Shown: positions 9,018 to 17,168, counted from the stretch's first letter. The stretch is DNA of 64,000 nucleotides from Paenibacillus xylanilyticus (GCF_013359935.1 NZ_JABMCB010000206.1:124001-188000), one strand, 5' to 3'. Made by a program: numbers and translations. Notes: generated by a model from the sequence alone, not told the origin.

Positions 9018-9029
9018 TTTCTGCTGAAA

Positions 9030-9058
9030 TAAAAAAAGTGAGTTGAACTATAACTCAC
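9030..9058 (-). terminator. Terminator of the tetR gene
   Basis: On the minus strand GTGAGTT pairs with AACTCAC (9052-9058 with 9038-9044) around a seven-base loop, followed by a run of seven T. It begins 12 bp after the tetR stop codon and would isolate tetR transcription from the MFS gene. Confidence 0.8.
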
Positions 9059-9069
9059 CCGTTGTGGGA

Positions 9070-9600
9070 CTACTTGAAACTGTCACGTGTCATTCCCAGA
9101 AGCTCCTGGCAGACGATTTTTACATCTTGAGTCTCAGCGAGCGCGGTGGAGCCCTCCAAGAGCAGGGAGAAGCGGATTAAGTCCTGATCCGTAATGGACG
9201 AATCCAATTTTTTTATCAGGGTCATCACATGTTTTTTGTGCGCATTGACAGTCTGGACGATTACGTGATCGGGATCGGCGCCAAATTCTTCCTTGGCACG
9301 CAGAAACATGCATCCTCGGGATTCGTGGTCCATCAGCCAGCGTGCATGCCCTTCGGCTAGATTCTGAAACAAGGGCTGTGCCTTGTTATCTGCATACTGT
9401 CTCAGTTGTTCCAGATATCGCTGCTCTCGCCGAAGAAGCACTTCGACGATCAGATCATCCTTGGAATCAAAGTGATTATACAACGTCATAATGGCAATCT
9501 CGGCATCCGTGATGATCCGCTTCAAGCCGATAGAGTGAAATCCATGGTGATAGAATAAGTCCTCCGCCACGTTTAACAGCATTTCCTTCTTGCTGCTCAT
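9070..9600 (-). CDS. TetR/AcrR-family transcriptional regulator
   Basis: A 176-residue repressor. The N-terminal helix-turn-helix covers about residues 5-50 (KEMLLNVAEDLFYHHGFHSI, then TDAEIAIMTLYNHFDSKDDL), the normal TetR fold. The C-terminal ligand domain resembles the YxaF/LmrA group, with RGCMFLRAKEEFG around residues 95-107. The ATG at 9600 follows AAGGGAGAG on the minus strand. Two identical operator-like palindromes, one before this gene and one before the MFS gene, indicate that it represses both itself and the pump. The inducer is unknown. Confidence 0.9.
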   Translation of the reverse strand: MSSKKEMLLNVAEDLFYHHGFHSIGLKRIITDAEIAIMTLYNHFDSKDDLIVEVLLRREQRYLEQLRQYADNKAQPLFQNLAEGHARWLMDHESRGCMFLRAKEEFGADPDHVIVQTVNAHKKHVMTLIKKLDSSITDQDLIRFSLLLEGSTALAETQDVKIVCQELLGMTRDSFK

Positions 9601-9627
9601 ATCCGCAATTCTCTCCCTTTATGCATC

Positions 9628-9646
9628 AGATAGAACGATCATTATA
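9628..9646. promoter_or_regulatory. Operator-like site upstream of tetR
   Basis: A second exact copy of AGATAGAACGATCATTATA, about 27 bp before the tetR start codon. With the copy at 8999-9017 it suggests autoregulation plus control of the MFS gene by one repressor. Confidence 0.75.
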
Positions 9647-9677
9647 CCACCCAAAATATAACAATCGGATCCAGTTG

Positions 9678-10448
9678 TCAAATGCTGTGCACCATCTCGA
9701 TTTCCATTTGATGGAGAGCGTTCACCCATTCTGAGGGACAACCCGAGTCCGTTATCACCATGGAAATCTGGTCCATGGGAGCGATCTTCGCAAAGGTAGA
9801 GCGTCCAAACTTGGTATGATCGGCTACAAGGACAGATTCCTCTGCACATTCCATCATCTTGCGGGAGATCAGGGCTTCCTCCAGCATATAATCCGTGATG
9901 CCGTCCGTTAACGATATACCTCCGGCAGAGATGAAGGCTTTGTTGACTTTGAACTGATTCAACAATTCATGAGCTACAGGTCCGGTCGAGGCTTGTACCG
10001 CGTTATTGATTTCGCCTCCGGCAAAAATGATTTTACCTGCAAAGTCCTCCAACGCACAGGCAAGAATGGGCACAGAGTTGGTAATAACGGTGACCTGTGA
10101 CCGACTTCGCAGCTGTCGCATGATCTCCAGCGTGGTTGTCCCATTGTCGAGCATTACTGTTTCCCCATCTTCAATGAGTGAGGCTGCCGCAGCACCGATG
10201 CGCTGTTTTTCGTTCAGTTGCAGTAACGAACGCTTCTGGAAGGGGGCTTCAATCATTCCCGAGCGCACACGAACCGCACCCCCATATACTTTGCGCAATT
10301 CTCCTTCCTTTTCAAGCCGATCCAGATCCCGCCGGATGGTTTCCGTGGATACCTGGAAAAGTTCAGCAAGTGCTTGAACCTGAACCTTGCCCTGAGTCGC
10401 CAGTTGAGCAAGAATGGTCTGTCTGCGTTCTTCATAGGTTAACGACAT
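9678..10448 (-). CDS. DeoR-family sugar-metabolism repressor
   Basis: A 256-residue DeoR/GlpR-type repressor. The winged helix occupies residues 1-57: ERRQTILAQLATQGKVQVQA, then VSTETIRRDLDRLEKEG, the family signature. The DeoRC sensor domain follows (about residues 75-235) with DNGTTTLEI and VITNSVPI, which bind phosphorylated sugar in this family. The gene points away from the phosphoesterase/DMT/GH43 cluster that starts 200 bp to the right. It probably regulates that cluster, itself, or both. The palindrome at 10598-10617 is a candidate site, though DeoR proteins often bind direct repeats. The ATG at 10448 has a GGGAGG site upstream. Confidence 0.92.
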   Translation of the reverse strand: MSLTYEERRQTILAQLATQGKVQVQALAELFQVSTETIRRDLDRLEKEGELRKVYGGAVRVRSGMIEAPFQKRSLLQLNEKQRIGAAAASLIEDGETVMLDNGTTTLEIMRQLRSRSQVTVITNSVPILACALEDFAGKIIFAGGEINNAVQASTGPVAHELLNQFKVNKAFISAGGISLTDGITDYMLEEALISRKMMECAEESVLVADHTKFGRSTFAKIAPMDQISMVITDSGCPSEWVNALHQMEIEMVHSI

Positions 10449-10538
10449 GAGTTATGCCTCCCAGTTTTCTGTCTAGTTCTCTTCTTATTCTACGTCAATT
10501 TTCATACTGCTAGCTACACGGATGGTCCAAATCATGTA

Positions 10539-10567
10539 TTGACAGGATGAAGAGGGGGAGATAAGAT
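10539..10567 (+). promoter_or_regulatory. Sigma-A-type promoter of the phosphoesterase cluster
   Basis: TTGACA (10539-10544), a 17-base spacer, then TAAGAT (10562-10567). The -35 is perfect and the -10 matches four of six bases. Transcription would start near 10574, about 24 bases before the palindrome at 10598. Confidence 0.6.
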
Positions 10568-10597
10568 CGGATCAAACAAACAACATAAAACCACAAG

Positions 10598-10617
10598 ATA
10601 CCACATATCTGTGGTAT
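10598..10617. promoter_or_regulatory. Perfect inverted repeat, candidate operator
   Basis: ATACCACATATCTGTGGTAT: two perfect 8-base arms around TATC. It lies between the promoter at 10539-10567 and the GTG start at 10650, a position where a bound repressor would block elongation or initiation. No T-run follows, so it is not a terminator. The neighbouring DeoR protein is the obvious candidate binder, but the sequence does not prove this. Confidence 0.65.
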
Positions 10618-10649
10618 ATGTACATAACGCACTTATAGGGGGATGCAAG

Positions 10650-11615
10650 GTGAAACGACAGTTAGCATTTCAAGCAAATGAAACCTTCAAAATCGTTCAG
10701 TTCACGGATTTGCACTGGAAAGATGGTCGGCCAGAAGACATCCGCACCCGTCAATTAATGAAAACGGTGATCGAAGCGGAGCAGCCGGATCTGGTGGTAT
10801 TTACGGGAGATGTCATTTATACAGGCCCTGTCGATCCTGGGAAGAAGGCATGTGAACACCCTGAACAGGCCTTTCGTGAAGCCGTATCGGTTGTGGAGGA
10901 ATGTGGTATTCCTTGGGCGTTTGTATATGGCAACCATGATACGGAAAATCGGATTACTCCAGCTGGTCTGATGGAGGTTGTCCAGAAACATGCCCATACG
11001 GTGACAGAACCGGGTCCAAGCGGGATTGCAGGTTTGGGCAATTACACACTGGAGATTGCAGGAGTGGACGGCAGCCCGGCAGCGGTATTGTACTTTCTCG
11101 ATTCGGGGAGCTATTCGGAGGTCCCGACGGTACCCGGTTATGGCTGGATTCAGCCCAATCAGATCCAATGGCTGATGTCTGAATCCACACGCGTGAATCC
11201 CGGCCGCAGCCGCGGGGAGAAGCTTCCAGCTCTGGCGTTTTTCCATATCCCGATTCCGGAATATCAGGTCATGTGGGACACACAGACTTGTTACGGCAGC
11301 AAGCATGAACCCGTCTGTTCTGCGCAGGTTAACTCCGGTCTGTTCTCGGCGCTGCTGGAGATGGGAGATGTAATGGGTACCTTTTGCGGGCATGATCACG
11401 TAAATGATTTTCAGGGGGAACTCCACGGCATTCGTCTCTGTTACGGGCGTTCGAGTGGGCATAACACCTATGGAAGAGAAGGCATGCTGCGCGGAGGAAG
11501 AGTCATTCAATTGCAGTTAGGACAGCGCAGTTTCGACACCTGGCTTCGTTTGGAAGACGGATCGGTTGTCATGGAACAGCCAGAACATCACCCGGAGAGC
11601 GCTGCGGCGAAGTAA
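10650..11615 (+). CDS. Calcineurin-like metallophosphoesterase
   Basis: A 321-residue phosphoesterase with all metal-ligand blocks in order: FTDLHW (near residue 17), FTGDVIY (near 53), YGNHDTE (near 93), FFHIPIPEY (near 195) and CGHDHVNDF (near 250). No signal peptide is seen, so it is probably cytoplasmic. I use the GTG at 10650, seven bases after AGGGGG; an upstream in-frame GTG at 10611 lies inside the palindrome. It resembles the Icc/YkuE-type group acting on phosphomonoesters or diesters, with unknown substrate. It leads a cluster with a DMT transporter and a GH43 enzyme, so it may act on a sugar phosphate released there; this is inference. Confidence 0.9.
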   Translation: MKRQLAFQANETFKIVQFTDLHWKDGRPEDIRTRQLMKTVIEAEQPDLVVFTGDVIYTGPVDPGKKACEHPEQAFREAVSVVEECGIPWAFVYGNHDTENRITPAGLMEVVQKHAHTVTEPGPSGIAGLGNYTLEIAGVDGSPAAVLYFLDSGSYSEVPTVPGYGWIQPNQIQWLMSESTRVNPGRSRGEKLPALAFFHIPIPEYQVMWDTQTCYGSKHEPVCSAQVNSGLFSALLEMGDVMGTFCGHDHVNDFQGELHGIRLCYGRSSGHNTYGREGMLRGGRVIQLQLGQRSFDTWLRLEDGSVVMEQPEHHPESAAAK

Positions 11616-11649
11616 GTTGGAAGGGCATCGGTTTAGAGAGGAATTTTAA

Positions 11650-12510
11650 ATGATGATTTTACCGATATTTCTGGTGCTTGCATCCGGCATGGCCCATGCG
11701 GTCTGGAGCATGTTCACCAAACGAAGTTTGAATAAGAGTGTGTTTTTGTGGTCCATTATGATGATCCCTACGGTGATATTGCTGCCTGTCCTTATTGTGG
11801 AGTTGGTGCGTGTGCCCTTATCCATGTCAGCTTATGCACTGCTGGTTCTGTCGATGGCTTTGCAGGCTTTGTATTCCTGGCTGTTGTCTCACACCTATGA
11901 ACTCGGTGACTTGTCGCAGATTTATCCGATTATGCGGGGAACGAGCACTTTGCTGGTGCCTTTGATCGGGGTAATTTTTCTCGGGGAGACATTATCTTCG
12001 TTCGGGTGGATCGGCATTGCCTGCATGCTTGGTGGATTTATGGTACTCAGCGGTGTAGGAAGCAGGGGGGCTAAGACAGGCACACAGGCACAGGGATCGA
12101 AGCCGGTCTTGATGGCACTATGTGTGGGGCTATGTACAACCAGTTATGTATTCGTAGACAAATTGAATCTAGAGCATATCTCGCCTTTGTCGCTGCTTGA
12201 GGTGACGAACATTGGCTTTGTCGCCGGACTGACTCCAGCGCTGCTCGCTTCCCGTCAATTGCGTCAGGAATGGAAAGTGAATCGATCCACCATCCTGCTT
12301 GGAGCGCTGTTAAACCCGGGTTCGTACCTGTTATTCCTGTTTGCGCTGCAGCAGGCACCGATGGCGAGACTGGGCCCTTTGCGTGAGGTGGGAACGGTAT
12401 TTGCAGCGTTTCTCGGCATTCTGCTATTGAAAGAACAGCAGGGGAAGAAGCGCATCCTCTGTTCAATCGTTATATTTGGTGGCATCCTGCTTATTGGCAT
12501 GTGGGGATGA
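11650..12510 (+). CDS. EamA/DMT-family transporter
   Basis: A 286-residue membrane protein with about ten hydrophobic segments in two EamA repeats (residues 1-138 and 155-286). The first repeat ends in RGTSTLLVPLIGVIFLGETL, which carries the conserved P-x-x-x-x-x-x-x-G-E feature, and the second ends in LREVGTVFAAFLGILLLKEQ. Such proteins move small metabolites; the substrate is not predictable. It starts 34 bp after the phosphoesterase with an AGAGG site and is probably cotranscribed. Confidence 0.9.
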   Translation: MMILPIFLVLASGMAHAVWSMFTKRSLNKSVFLWSIMMIPTVILLPVLIVELVRVPLSMSAYALLVLSMALQALYSWLLSHTYELGDLSQIYPIMRGTSTLLVPLIGVIFLGETLSSFGWIGIACMLGGFMVLSGVGSRGAKTGTQAQGSKPVLMALCVGLCTTSYVFVDKLNLEHISPLSLLEVTNIGFVAGLTPALLASRQLRQEWKVNRSTILLGALLNPGSYLLFLFALQQAPMARLGPLREVGTVFAAFLGILLLKEQQGKKRILCSIVIFGGILLIGMWG

Positions 12511-12583
12511 ATGGAATTCCAGATTCTGGAGATATGGTGTATACTCGTGAATATTGAACCGCTTTCACAAGGAGGATGAATCA

Positions 12584-13474
12584 TTGAACATGCACCGTTT
12601 GGAAGATATCCATTTTCGTGACCCCTACATACTGGCTCTGCCATCCCGGAAGAAATACTATTTGTACGGCTCCATCGGACAAAATGTGTGGAGTGGCCCA
12701 GCGATTGGCTTCGATGCCTATGAGAGCGAAGATTTGGTTCATTGGCATGGCCCTATTCCGTGTTTCCGTCCGCCTGCGGACTTTTGGTCAGATCATCACT
12801 ATTGGGCGCCGGAAGTGTATGAATGGGAAGGGCGCTATTATATGTTTGCCAGTTTCAAGGCGGAGGGTATCCCAAGGGTAACCGGAGTGCTGGTGGCTGA
12901 TCAGCCGGAAGGTCCGTTCACATTGTGGAGCCGCTCTCTGACTCCCCCGGATTGGGAATGCCTGGACGGCACACTGTATGTGGATGATCATGGTGATCCC
13001 TGGATGATCTTTTGCAAAGAGTGGGTACAGGTCGAGGATGGCGAGATGTATGCAGTTCGTCTGACGCCCGATTTAAAAGGTCCGATTGGTCAGCCCGTTT
13101 TGCTATTCCGAGCTTCGGAAGCTTCATGGTCCATCGGAAGCGGAGAACAGCATAACCGCTATGTCACGGATGGTCCCTTTCTGTATCGGATGCAAAATAA
13201 TGAACTGGTCATGATGTGGTCCACAACGGGACAAGATGGCTATACCCTGGGTCTTGCCCGCTCGATATCGGGAAAACCGCAAGGTCCATGGAAGCAGGAT
13301 GACTCACCACTATTCACCAAAAACGGAGGGCATGGCATGTTATTTCGTACGTTCGAAGGACAGTTGTGTCTGACCATCCATGCACCAAACGATCACCCCA
13401 ATGAACGCCCGGTTATTTTCCCCATCCAGGAGAAAGACGGACAACTTAAGCTTCTTGATGATGATTCAAAGTAA
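12584..13474 (+). CDS. Glycoside hydrolase family 43 enzyme
   Basis: A 296-residue five-bladed propeller enzyme without a signal peptide, so it probably acts on imported oligosaccharides (arabinosides or xylosides are typical of the family). Asp13 in FRDPYIL is the expected general base. HYWAPEVYEWEGRYYMFAS marks the second blade and LDGTLYVDDHGDPWMI (near residue 125) the auxiliary Asp. The position that is EGP in many GH43 members reads TDGPF here (near residue 202), so the general acid assignment is uncertain. I choose the TTG at 12584, eight bases after AAGGAGG; an ATG follows at 12590. It completes the cluster with the phosphoesterase and DMT transporter. Confidence 0.88.
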   Translation: MNMHRLEDIHFRDPYILALPSRKKYYLYGSIGQNVWSGPAIGFDAYESEDLVHWHGPIPCFRPPADFWSDHHYWAPEVYEWEGRYYMFASFKAEGIPRVTGVLVADQPEGPFTLWSRSLTPPDWECLDGTLYVDDHGDPWMIFCKEWVQVEDGEMYAVRLTPDLKGPIGQPVLLFRASEASWSIGSGEQHNRYVTDGPFLYRMQNNELVMMWSTTGQDGYTLGLARSISGKPQGPWKQDDSPLFTKNGGHGMLFRTFEGQLCLTIHAPNDHPNERPVIFPIQEKDGQLKLLDDDSK

Positions 13475-13492
13475 TTTATTTGTAATTTATTT

Positions 13493-13575
13493 AATCCCCT
13501 CAGATTAACCGAACCTCAAGGAACATCTGTCCAGATGCTCTTCAAGGTATGGACTGAGGGGATTTGTTCATTTTA
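13493..13575 (+). terminator. Long terminator-like stem after GH43
   Basis: AATCCCCTCAG (13493-13503) pairs perfectly with CTGAGGGGATT (13554-13564), enclosing 50 bases that contain their own hairpin CATCTG-TC-CAGATG (13524-13537). A T-rich stretch follows. The branched shape is unusual for a simple terminator. Confidence 0.6.
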
Positions 13576-13675
13576 TCGCAGGTACATAAACATGATATAT
13601 TGGAGTCAGACGTGTTCAAAAAGGTAGAGTAAGTAGAGTCGGCTGAAGAGAGCATGCAGTAAGGAGAGGGTTCAA

Positions 13676-14227
13676 GTGCTACACGAGGCGAAATTAATCC
13701 AGTCAATAAGAGCACATGAGCGGTTGATGCATGACTTGCGGCAAGTCCGGAGCCTTGCACTGCCTCAGTGTTATATAGGTGCAGGGTATATTCGCAATTA
13801 TATATGGGACGTTCTTCATGGATATGCCCAGCGCGAGCTGCATAGTGATATTGATGTCGTTTACTTTGATGCCGAAGACATGGATGAGGTGCGGGATGTG
13901 CGGCTGGAAAATCAGCTGCGAGACGAAACGGGTAATCCCAAGTGGTCTGTAAAAAATCAGGCCAGAATGCATCTGCGCAATGGCACAGGACCCTATCAAT
14001 CCACAGAAGACGCCCTTCGGTACTGGCCCGAGATTGTAACAGCAATAGGCGTGCAGCTGGATGAGAAGGACCAAATTGGCATCTGTGCCCCGTATGGGTT
14101 GGATGATCTGTACGCGTTAACCGTTCGCCGAAGTCCGTTGTACACGGATGCGAAGGGGTACAACCAGCGTGTAGAGCAGAAACGTTGGCAGGACCAATGG
14201 CCGAAGCTTACCATCGTTAAAGCATGA
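13676..14227 (+). CDS. Nucleotidyltransferase-fold protein (COG3575 type)
   Basis: A 183-residue protein with GAGYIRNYIWDVLHG (about residues 36-50) followed by HSDIDVVYFD (about 56-65). This pairing of a glycine-rich turn with a D-x-D resembles the minimal nucleotidyltransferase fold of the COG3575 family, whose targets are unknown. The GTG at 13676 follows AAGGAGAGGG at good spacing. It stands alone between the GH43 cluster and a YdcF-type membrane protein. Confidence 0.78.
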   Translation: MLHEAKLIQSIRAHERLMHDLRQVRSLALPQCYIGAGYIRNYIWDVLHGYAQRELHSDIDVVYFDAEDMDEVRDVRLENQLRDETGNPKWSVKNQARMHLRNGTGPYQSTEDALRYWPEIVTAIGVQLDEKDQIGICAPYGLDDLYALTVRRSPLYTDAKGYNQRVEQKRWQDQWPKLTIVKA

Positions 14228-14318
14228 GTTTTCTTATGTTGTTTATTTGGTATAAAACAGCCTGAGATCAGGTTTAGTGAAATGCGGTGCAGGTACAAGA
14301 AGGAGTGTTGCTGGATTT

Positions 14319-15050
14319 ATGAAAAAGTTCCTACGAGAAAAAGGCCTGATTATTGATCTTGCTCTGCTCGTCTGTTTTATCATTTTTCTGATATTCTGGG
14401 GCCAGAGGTTCGCGGTGATATTTTTTGGCTTGCTCACGGTGGCCTTTATCGTGCTTCGACGGATTGATTATCAGAAACATGTGGTACTTAAGCGCATTTT
14501 GTTAACGGGATTCGGGATAGCGGCCGTTTCCTTTGTCATCATCGAAGCATTGGTATTTACACAGTTGAATGCGAATGATCCGGAAGAAGCAGATTATGTC
14601 ATCATTCTGGGATCAGGCATCAAAGGTACAGAGCTGTCGTTGACCTTAAAGCAGAGGCTGGATGCGAGCCTGGATTACATCCGTAACCATCCGCAAACGC
14701 CAGTGATTGTGTCCGGAGGGCAGGGACCGGGGGAGTCGATTCCTGAAGCTCTCGCGATGAAAAACTATCTTGTGGATCAAGGCATCAAGCCAGCCCAGGT
14801 CATCATGGAAGACCAATCAACCAGTACACAGGAGAATATGGCTTTTTCCAAAAAGATAATAGACAAATCAGGGCTGGAGCATCCTGAGATTATGATTGTC
14901 ACCAGTGACTACCATATGTTCCGGTCGAAGTATCTGGCTGCCAAGAATGGATACGCTGCCGAATATGGCATATCCGCTCCGTCACCGGGTTACCTGAAAC
15001 CGATCAATATGATCCGTGAATATTTTGCGGTGGTCAAGGCTTTTATGTAG
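14319..15050 (+). CDS. YdcF/SanA-like membrane protein (DUF218)
   Basis: A 243-residue protein with a membrane anchor region of three hydrophobic segments (about residues 9-80) and a DUF218 domain. The domain starts at DYVIILGSGIKG and continues with PVIVSGGQGPGESIPEA and STSTQENMAFSKK, ending in IVTSDYHMFRSKYLA. These are the conserved blocks of the YdcF/SanA/ElyC group, linked in other bacteria to envelope maintenance. The ATG at 14319 lies 13 bases from AAGGAG, a little far, but no better start exists in frame. Confidence 0.85.
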   Translation: MKKFLREKGLIIDLALLVCFIIFLIFWGQRFAVIFFGLLTVAFIVLRRIDYQKHVVLKRILLTGFGIAAVSFVIIEALVFTQLNANDPEEADYVIILGSGIKGTELSLTLKQRLDASLDYIRNHPQTPVIVSGGQGPGESIPEALAMKNYLVDQGIKPAQVIMEDQSTSTQENMAFSKKIIDKSGLEHPEIMIVTSDYHMFRSKYLAAKNGYAAEYGISAPSPGYLKPINMIREYFAVVKAFM

Positions 15051-15110
15051 AGTTCATTTTTTCTATTCTCTATTAAACGTTTTACAAGGTTCCTGCAGTA
15101 CAGAACATGC

Positions 15111-15153
15111 AAAAAGCAGTTGAGCAGAATGTATTCAGGCTTAACTGCTTTTT
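15111..15153. terminator. Bidirectional-type terminator
   Basis: AAAAAGCAGTTGAGC pairs with GCTTAACTGCTTTTT with one G-T pair, giving a 15-bp stem flanked by A and T runs. It closes the YdcF-type gene. Confidence 0.85.
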
Positions 15154-15239
15154 GTCGTTCTTCAAGTGAATTCAAGGGTAACCAGCCAAATCATGATATA
15201 ATATAGGTTACGAATAGAAGAATGATGTAGGAGTGAACG

Positions 15240-15758
15240 ATGATTACAGCATTTCCATTACCCGCTCTCTATGAGCAAAAGAAGATTTCAACGAACGATT
15301 TGGAAGAGATTGTACGCCTGCTCGCACACGCACCGTTACTATATGATGACGGACTAAGCATTCAGGTTGAGGATTTTACCGAAGGTTTGGAAATGGAGCT
15401 TAAGCATGAAATACGGCCGGCTGTCATCGAGCTGTATGAACTGGCTGTTAAGGCTTGCCGACAATTGTCCAATCCCTCTGCGTATGAGCAGCTTCAGGAT
15501 ACTCTGGGATTACAAGCAGAACTGTGGCAGGAAGGAGTGCTTGATCTTGCCTCATGGATGGATTGGCTGAAGCAGGTTGGTGAAGGACGCAGAGCCCTGC
15601 CGGAGTATGATTTCACGACCATGCTTGGAGCACTCCCTGAGGGGTTTATGATTCATGACTTCTATGATGAACTGCGATATCAACTAGAGCAGAACTCCTC
15701 GAATGCTTGGGCTATTCAGGAGCGAGATCGCTTATATGCAGCCATGGGTGTCAGATAA
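15240..15758 (+). CDS. Uncharacterised acidic protein
   Basis: A 172-residue soluble protein that I do not recognise. It is acidic and helical by composition, rich in Leu, Glu and Tyr, with no Cys pair, signal peptide or membrane segment. A real gene is supported by GTAGGAG seven bases before the ATG at 15240, an extended -10 (TGATATAAT, hexamer at 15197-15202) and the upstream terminator. It is followed 79 bp later by a TIGR01777 epimerase. Confidence 0.7.
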   Translation: MITAFPLPALYEQKKISTNDLEEIVRLLAHAPLLYDDGLSIQVEDFTEGLEMELKHEIRPAVIELYELAVKACRQLSNPSAYEQLQDTLGLQAELWQEGVLDLASWMDWLKQVGEGRRALPEYDFTTMLGALPEGFMIHDFYDELRYQLEQNSSNAWAIQERDRLYAAMGVR

Positions 15759-15837
15759 TATCGAACGAAACGTGTAGAAACCGTGTTTATCCATATATAA
15801 GGGTTTGTCTTATCGCTTATGGAAATGAGGGGATACC

Positions 15838-16722
15838 GTGAAGAGGGTTGTTTTGGCTGGAGGTACGGGATTTGTTGGTCAGGATTTTGCGCAAAGATTC
15901 AAGAACCTTGGATATGAAGTACTCATTATCTCACGTCAGTCAGGTCATATTGCCTGGGAGGATCGAGAGGGAATCAGACAAGCGCTTGAAGGTGCAGAAA
16001 TGTTGATTAACCTTGCGGGTAAATCCGTAAACTGCCGTTACACGGACGAGAATCGCAGGATTATTCTGGAATCCAGAACCCGGACAACCCGTATTCTTGG
16101 CGAATCTGTCCTTGCTTGTGACCATCCGCCTGAGCTATGGATTAATTCGAGCACAGCCACGATATACAGACATGCAGAAGACCGCCCCATGACGGAAAAA
16201 GAGGGAGAGATCGGCTCCGGTTTCTCGGTCGACGTTGCCAAGGCGTGGGAACAGGCTTTCTTCGAATTCAGTCCGCTGCCGTCTACCCGTCAGATTGCCC
16301 TGCGAATTGCGATTGTGCTCGGCAAGGGCGGTGTCATGGAGCCGCTTACGAATCTGGTTCGTTTTGGCTTGGGAGGATCACAGGGGTCCGGATCACAGCA
16401 ATTTAGCTGGATTCATATCGAAGATCTGTTTCGCATGGTACTCTATTTTCAACAGCATCCAGACCTTGAGGGAATATTTAATGCTTCGTCTCCGCATCCC
16501 GTTACGAATCGTCAACTGATGGAGGGTCTGAGACGACAGATGGGTGTTGGTATCGGACTGCCATCCCCTCGCTGGATGCTGGAACTGGGAGCTCGATTGA
16601 TTCGGACGGAAACGGAGCTGGTGCTCAAAAGCCGATGGGTCATTCCCGAGAGGCTTGAGCAGGAAGGTTTTACGTTTATCTACGATACGCTCTACACCGC
16701 ACTACATGAGATTTTGAAATAG
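15838..16722 (+). CDS. TIGR01777-family epimerase/reductase-like protein
   Basis: A 294-residue Rossmann protein of the extended SDR class. The dinucleotide site is VVLAGGTGFVGQ at residues 4-15. LINLAGKSVNCRYTDENR (about 57-74) is the signature of TIGR01777 proteins (YfhF/SulA-like), and the C-terminal DUF1731-type segment (PSPRWMLELGARL and onward) is present. Catalytic chemistry for this family is unproven. The GTG at 15838 follows GAGGGG. It stands alone. Confidence 0.92.
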   Translation: MKRVVLAGGTGFVGQDFAQRFKNLGYEVLIISRQSGHIAWEDREGIRQALEGAEMLINLAGKSVNCRYTDENRRIILESRTRTTRILGESVLACDHPPELWINSSTATIYRHAEDRPMTEKEGEIGSGFSVDVAKAWEQAFFEFSPLPSTRQIALRIAIVLGKGGVMEPLTNLVRFGLGGSQGSGSQQFSWIHIEDLFRMVLYFQQHPDLEGIFNASSPHPVTNRQLMEGLRRQMGVGIGLPSPRWMLELGARLIRTETELVLKSRWVIPERLEQEGFTFIYDTLYTALHEILK

Positions 16723-16760
16723 ACAGATCACTAAACAACAGTTGAATAAAAAGGTTCATC

Positions 16761-16788
16761 CAGAAGGGCAGATGCATCTGCCCTTCTG
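16761..16788. repeat. Perfect 28-bp palindrome after the TIGR01777 gene
   Basis: The arm CAGAAGGGCAGA, loop TGCA, and the exact mirror arm TCTGCCCTTCTG. It sits 38 bp after the stop codon where a terminator is expected, but no T-run follows on the plus strand. On the minus strand a T5 run starts about nine bases beyond. It may work as an inefficient terminator or RNA-end stabiliser. Confidence 0.7.
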
Positions 16789-16886
16789 CTGTATGTTCCA
16801 AAGAATTTTCGCTGACGTTTCGCCATCTCAGGTGCAGTGTATGAGTCATTTAATTCAGTCCGATGGAACAGAAAAAGGTTGGGGAA

Positions 16887-17144
16887 ATGCAACTGAGAAG
16901 AGTGAGAATTGTTGGAACCGGCAAATATCTGACTGAGCGGAAAGTGTCAGACGAGGAGTGGATCTCCGCTTGAATGTGCCCTCTGGCTGGGTCACCAAAG
17001 CTACTGGTAGGTGTGCGTCATTATGCTTCTGGCGAAGAGACGTCTTCGTTCATAGGCGCAAGGGCTGCAGAAGCTGCGCTTGTCGATGGAGGATTGCAAT
17101 TCTCAGATATGGACAATATGGTGGAGCCGGTATGCTCAAGGTGA
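16887..17144 (+). pseudogene. Decayed N-terminus of a FabH-like 3-oxoacyl-ACP synthase III
   Basis: Read across two frameshifts, this stretch spells MQLRRVRIVGTGKYLTERKV, then D-E-E, then DLRLNVPSGWVTKAT, then VGVRHYASGEETSSFIGARA and AEAALVDGGLQFSDMDN. That is the first 75 or so residues of a KAS III/FabH-type enzyme (start, TG-x-x-x-RH block and A-A-x-x-AL helix). The first frame (ATG at 16887 behind AAAAGGTTGGGG) hits TGA at 16971; the second runs from about 16961; the third from 17007 to TGA at 17142. The catalytic Cys/His/Asn region is absent. It cannot encode an enzyme and is an erosion product lying just before the SDR gene. Confidence 0.8.
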
Positions 17145-17168
17145 GATGAATACATTCAGCAGAGGAAG

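Noticed and set aside
16742..16936. 64-codon open frame after the TIGR01777 gene
   Set aside because: It covers the palindrome and the start of the fabH-like relic in another frame; no ribosome site.
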